Below are positions 4,561-7,408 of a stretch of 7,408 nucleotides of DNA, in pieces (position 1 is the first letter of the stretch; each line of letters starts with the position of its first letter). The notes under the pieces were generated by a model. The model had not been told where the DNA came from. It worked only from the letters and a program-made list of their open reading frames with translations, and searched no databases. The translations under genes and the position numbers were made by a program. This stretch comes from an uncultured Synergistaceae bacterium (GTDB taxonomy: Bacteria; Synergistota; Synergistia; Synergistales; Aminobacteriaceae). The stretch lies in assembly GCA_937870605.1 (NCBI GenBank), contig CALMZW010000178.1, positions 1 to 7,408 of the forward strand, read 5' to 3'.

Positions 4561-6227
4561 TCCCCGCTCCGAAGCCTCCATCCCGCATCCGGCGGGAAGA
4601 GCGTCAGCATGTCGTTTTCCCATGAGCCCGGAAGGATGCAGCGCGTCGCGTCGTCTTCGATCACCACAAGCCGCGCCGCGGTTTGCTGCGCGTCCGAGAG
4701 CGCGGGGGCGCCCGCGCATTCCAGAATCGTGCAGTCGAGCCCGGCTTCGAGAATGTCCGCATAGGCCCGGTCGATCTCTCCCGATACCATGCGTTTCACG
4801 TGAAGCACCTTTCCGGCCGCAAGGGACGGTTCATCGTACGACCGGCTCCGGAGCGCCGTCGAGGCCGCGTTGGCGAGCGTTTCCAGAAGCGACAGGTCTC
4901 CGAATTCCGAGCCGGTCACGGCCCCGGAAACCGCTGCGTACCCCAGAAGCCGCCCTTCGTCCCAGAAGAGGAAGTAGTATTCGAGGGAGTCTCTGTCCGG
5001 AAGGTCCGCGAGTCCGCGAACGCCGAGGCTGCGGAAGTAGTCGTCCGCAAGCGACGCGGGCAGCGACGGCGGCGTCTCGCGGTCTTCGGCCAGAAGGACG
5101 GGAAACGCCTGCGGAATGCCGACGGCGATGGTCCGCCCCTCCTGCCGCCGGGCGAAACGGACGTACCCCCCGGCGCGCGGCTGCCAGATCACGAGGTGCG
5201 CCGTACGGGCCTGCGACATTTCCGAGAAGATCTCGAGGATCAGGAGGAAGAGGTCCTCCCTGCTGCGCTGCTCCATCATCCGGAGCGTCGCCTGATGGAG
5301 GCTTTCGAGGCCGAAGGCCTTCCGGGAGATGTTCGCCAGGGAGGCCTCGCGCTCTCCCGAAAGACAGCCGAGGGACATCGCCTTTGCGGCGACGTTTCCG
5401 AGAAGCTCCATGAAGTTCATGTCCTCTTCGGTCACCTCGCGCGTCCAGGCGAGCAGACAGTAGACGTGGCGCTTGCACCCCGGAATGGGAAGCAACACGG
5501 AATAATCGGGAGCGAGAAGGTCCGCGTTCCGCTCGCCCAAAAGCTCGCGATGCTCGCGGTCGATGCGGATCGGAACGGGCGACAGGATCGGGTCGCGGAA
5601 GACGCCGGTCCGTTCGATGTCGGGGACGGCCTCCCCCTCCTTCGCGGAGAGGGCGACGCCGTCGTCGACGACGATGGAGATCCGTGACGGGAAGAGACTC
5701 TCGCCCAGGACGTCCGCGAGAAAGGCGATGAAGTAGTCGAGCGGCATCGGTTCAAAGACGGACGCGAGCGTGCTCTTCGTCGCCAGGATCATGTAGGCCA
5801 GCCGGGAGAGACGTTCTTCAGTCCGGTTCCGCCGCAGCGATTCCTGCCACAGCCCCACGAGGGAGGCCGCGGGTTTGAGCTGGTCGAGGAGGTTCTGCGA
5901 CGGCTCCTCGCCCAGAAGGAGGAACATGCGCCAGTCGATGCCGCACAGGCGGACGATGCAGGGCCACATCCCCTCGCTTCGCGCGAGATCGACGCGGATT
6001 CCGGGTTCCGAGGCCGGACGGGGCGGAAAGAGCCCCTGCAGTTCTCCGGCCAGGCGCCGCATGTGCAGGCTCGACGTGGACGCGCCCACGCCGTCCAGAA
6101 TGACAAGGTCCTCCCCCTCGGGCTGAACGATCAGCGCCGAGGACACCTCCGCGGACAGAAGATCCGACAGGTGATTCAGCGCGCCTCCGTTGAGGATGAA
6201 TTCCACCTTTTCGTAGAGTTCCCGCAT
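4557..6227 (-). CDS. Cytoplasmic protein with tandem GAF-like domains and no recognised output
   Basis: A 556-residue soluble protein. The ATG at 6227-6225 has AAGGAG (6242-6237) nine bases upstream. No signal peptide or membrane span is visible. It appears to hold two or three GAF-like units: a weaker one at about 15-130, one at about 145-287 and one at about 305-463. The last two end in GAF-like closing helices (MNFMELLGNVAAKAMSL at 270-286, FGDLSLLETLANAASTALRS at 442-461) and have central strands such as SVLLPIPG and VYCLLAW. Helical linkers (about 125-160 and 288-325) join them, as in dimeric sensors. The tail (464-556) is not one I recognise; it contains ILEAGLDCTILECAG and ARLVVIEDD. 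No kinase, GGDEF, EAL, HD or DNA-binding domain is seen. It converges on the HD-GYP gene and diverges from a Cache receptor gene, so a role in signalling is likely, but its ligand and partner are unknown. Confidence 0.75.
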   Translation of the reverse strand: MRELYEKVEFILNGGALNHLSDLLSAEVSSALIVQPEGEDLVILDGVGASTSSLHMRRLAGELQGLFPPRPASEPGIRVDLARSEGMWPCIVRLCGIDWRMFLLLGEEPSQNLLDQLKPAASLVGLWQESLRRNRTEERLSRLAYMILATKSTLASVFEPMPLDYFIAFLADVLGESLFPSRISIVVDDGVALSAKEGEAVPDIERTGVFRDPILSPVPIRIDREHRELLGERNADLLAPDYSVLLPIPGCKRHVYCLLAWTREVTEEDMNFMELLGNVAAKAMSLGCLSGEREASLANISRKAFGLESLHQATLRMMEQRSREDLFLLILEIFSEMSQARTAHLVIWQPRAGGYVRFARRQEGRTIAVGIPQAFPVLLAEDRETPPSLPASLADDYFRSLGVRGLADLPDRDSLEYYFLFWDEGRLLGYAAVSGAVTGSEFGDLSLLETLANAASTALRSRSYDEPSLAAGKVLHVKRMVSGEIDRAYADILEAGLDCTILECAGAPALSDAQQTAARLVVIEDDATRCILPGSWENDMLTLFPPDAGWRLRSGD

Positions 6228-6326
6228 GTCCGTCCACTCCTTCCCTCTCCTGACGGTATGGTAACGTAATATGAGTGCGGACGCCAGAGCCTCCCGCGAA
6301 TACGTATCGGTTCTTTCTGTTTACGC

Positions 6327-6355
6327 TTGGCCTTTTCCTTCCGTGGTCGTAGAAT
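6327..6355 (+). promoter_or_regulatory. Sigma-70 type promoter for the second Cache receptor gene
   Basis: TTGGCC (6327-6332) and TAGAAT (6350-6355) are separated by 17 bases; the boxes match consensus at four and five positions. Transcription would start near 6362, about 60 nt before the ATG at 6423. The rest of the 195-bp divergent spacer (6228-6422) shows no convincing leftward promoter for the GAF gene. Confidence 0.5.
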
Positions 6356-6422
6356 GCATCCGTACGTATGAAGGGGTTTTGTCCGGACTTCATAATCTTT
6401 ACGGAAAGAATGGTGATAGCAG

Positions 6423-7408
6423 ATGAACAGGCTGGGAACGAGAATCCTCGCCATCGTGCTCGCGCTGCTGCTCGTTTCGTCGGGAATCATCGCGTTTTAC
6501 GCGCTCCGCGTGAGCACCGAACAGATGACGGTCGGGGCGGGAAACTACGAAGGGGCGCTCGCGAGGGCCACCGCGGAACAGCTCAACGACACCTTCGACC
6601 GCTTCAGCGGCATCCTCCTCTCGCTCGGCGCCGTCCTCCAGACCCGGCTCAACGTGACGGCGGAAAACGCCGACGCGCTGGAGTTCACGATGCAGCAGTT
6701 CGCCGTCGCGAACGGCAAGCTCATCTCCGCGCTCGGCGCGCAGGCCGCCGAGATCACCGATGTCTACATCTACTTCAATCCCGAAGTGACGAAGAAGGAA
6801 CAGCCGAGCGTCCTGACCTACGCCCGCGACAAGGAAAAGAACGTCTTCATGTTCTCGGATGCGTCCCCCTACTCGTCGAAGGAGCTTCTTGACCGGAAGA
6901 ACGCCGCGACCAACTGGTTCTGGGCGTGCCTGGACACGAAGAAGGACTTCTGGGGCGACCCCTTTGTCCGGGACGGCAGGGAGCTCGTGAACTATTCGCT
7001 GCCCGTGGAAAACACGGAGGGCGCCATCATGGCGGTCGTCGGAATGACGTTCGACTACGCGTTCGTCCGCAAGGCCGTCGGCGACGTGAAGATCTACAAG
7101 ACCGGCTACGCGTTCATGCTCAACCGGAACATGCGCTACATGGTCCATCCGAAACAGAAGTTCGACGGGGAGACGCTCCGCGAAGTCCAGGGAGGCGCGT
7201 TCAAGCCGCTTGCGGACAAGATGCTCAAGGAGAAACGCGGACGGTACGACTACGTCTGGGAGGGTCAGGAGAAGACGATGACCTTCGATACGCTCAAGAA
7301 CGGCTACATCGTGAGCATGGCGTCGACAACGGCGGAATCCCTCGAAGGCGTGACGCAAATCCGGAACGCGGTGCTTGTCGGGTCTGCGGTCATCCTCGCG
7401 ATCGCGAT
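6423..7408 (+). CDS. Membrane dCache receptor, N-terminal part (chemoreceptor or sensor enzyme), cut by window edge
   Basis: The open frame starts at ATG 6423 and runs to the window end without a stop (328 codons plus two bases). An in-frame TAG at 6417-6419 rules out an earlier start. The ribosome binding site is weak: GGTGA (6412-6416), six bases upstream. Residues about 7-27 form a membrane span (ILAIVLALLLVSSGIIAFYA), followed by a periplasmic dCache domain (about 35-310), with ITDVYIYFNP (111-120), NWFWA (164-168), FWGDPFV (175-181), VNYSLPV and the typical AVVGMTFDYAF. A second, hydrophobic span begins at the very edge (about 315-328). The R-x-WY amino-acid motif seen in the HD-GYP protein is absent, so the ligand probably differs. 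This layout is most common in methyl-accepting chemotaxis proteins, but a histidine kinase or diguanylate cyclase output is equally allowed by what is visible. Confidence 0.85.
   Translation, partial: MNRLGTRILAIVLALLLVSSGIIAFYALRVSTEQMTVGAGNYEGALARATAEQLNDTFDRFSGILLSLGAVLQTRLNVTAENADALEFTMQQFAVANGKLISALGAQAAEITDVYIYFNPEVTKKEQPSVLTYARDKEKNVFMFSDASPYSSKELLDRKNAATNWFWACLDTKKDFWGDPFVRDGRELVNYSLPVENTEGAIMAVVGMTFDYAFVRKAVGDVKIYKTGYAFMLNRNMRYMVHPKQKFDGETLREVQGGAFKPLADKMLKEKRGRYDYVWEGQEKTMTFDTLKNGYIVSMASTTAESLEGVTQIRNAVLVGSAVILAIA

Noticed and set aside
2227..4719. A very long leftward open frame (830 codons) antisense to the HD-GYP gene
   Set aside because: Its translation is rich in Arg, Pro and His with no domains or ribosome binding site, as expected for a frame shadow in GC-rich DNA. 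The opposite strand carries unmistakable dCache, GAF and HD-GYP motifs.
4683..5687. Rightward 334-codon open frame antisense to the GAF protein
   Set aside because: Basic, Arg/Pro-rich composition and no family motifs; it is the shadow of the leftward gene, which has a good ribosome binding site and GAF-like patterns.
6399..7358. Leftward 319-codon open frame antisense to the second Cache receptor
   Set aside because: It is low-complexity, Arg- and His-rich, with no recognisable domain, whereas the + strand frame from 6423 encodes a membrane span and dCache features.
1..7408. CRISPR array, tRNA or rRNA genes, insertion sequences, attachment sites
   Set aside because: No regularly spaced repeats, tRNA cloverleaf, rRNA-like segments, transposase motifs or terminal inverted repeats were found on reading both strands. 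The M15 peptidase alone is not enough to call a prophage, as no other phage genes are present.

Overview
The window is high-GC bacterial DNA with compact operons, AGGAGG-type ribosome binding sites and mostly ATG starts. The set of small genes DUF1659, DUF2922 and YvrJ, together with multi-domain Cache/GAF/HD-GYP signalling proteins and an exported superoxide-reductase-like protein, suggests an anaerobic Firmicute or, more likely given the GC content and gene mix, a member of Synergistota. This assignment rests on gene content alone and is moderate at best.

Layout. (1) Positions 1-36 hold a strong hairpin terminator. (2) A leftward gene (51-422) encodes a small secreted protein with the desulfoferrodoxin/superoxide-reductase fold signature but an incomplete iron-ligand set; it has a good leftward promoter at 499-527. 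(3) After a 240-bp divergent spacer, a tight rightward operon runs from 663 to 2110: DUF1659, DUF2922, a 49-residue YvrJ protein, an M15-type Zn peptidase, and a short sigma-70 family factor. The last three genes overlap by 4 bp at each junction. A very strong intrinsic terminator (2126-2181) closes the operon. (4) A 770-residue membrane protein (2248-4560) joins a dCache sensor, a GAF domain and an HD-GYP phosphodiesterase. (5) A leftward 556-residue protein with GAF-like domains (4557-6227) converges on it, their stop codons overlapping. (6) A divergent rightward gene (6423 to the window edge) starts a second membrane-anchored dCache receptor whose output domain lies outside the window.

How the genes may work together. 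The most unusual unit is the 663-2110 operon: two small proteins of unknown function, a single-span holin-like membrane peptide, a cell-wall peptidase without signal peptide, and a sigma factor. By gene order it resembles a sigma-controlled lysis or release cassette, but no function has been shown for most of these families. The right half is a signalling block. The HD-GYP protein carries residues matching the amino-acid-binding dCache motif and all the metal ligands of a trinuclear HD-GYP site, so it plausibly lowers c-di-GMP in response to an amino acid. The GAF protein and the second Cache receptor flank it, but no direct partnership can be read from the sequence.
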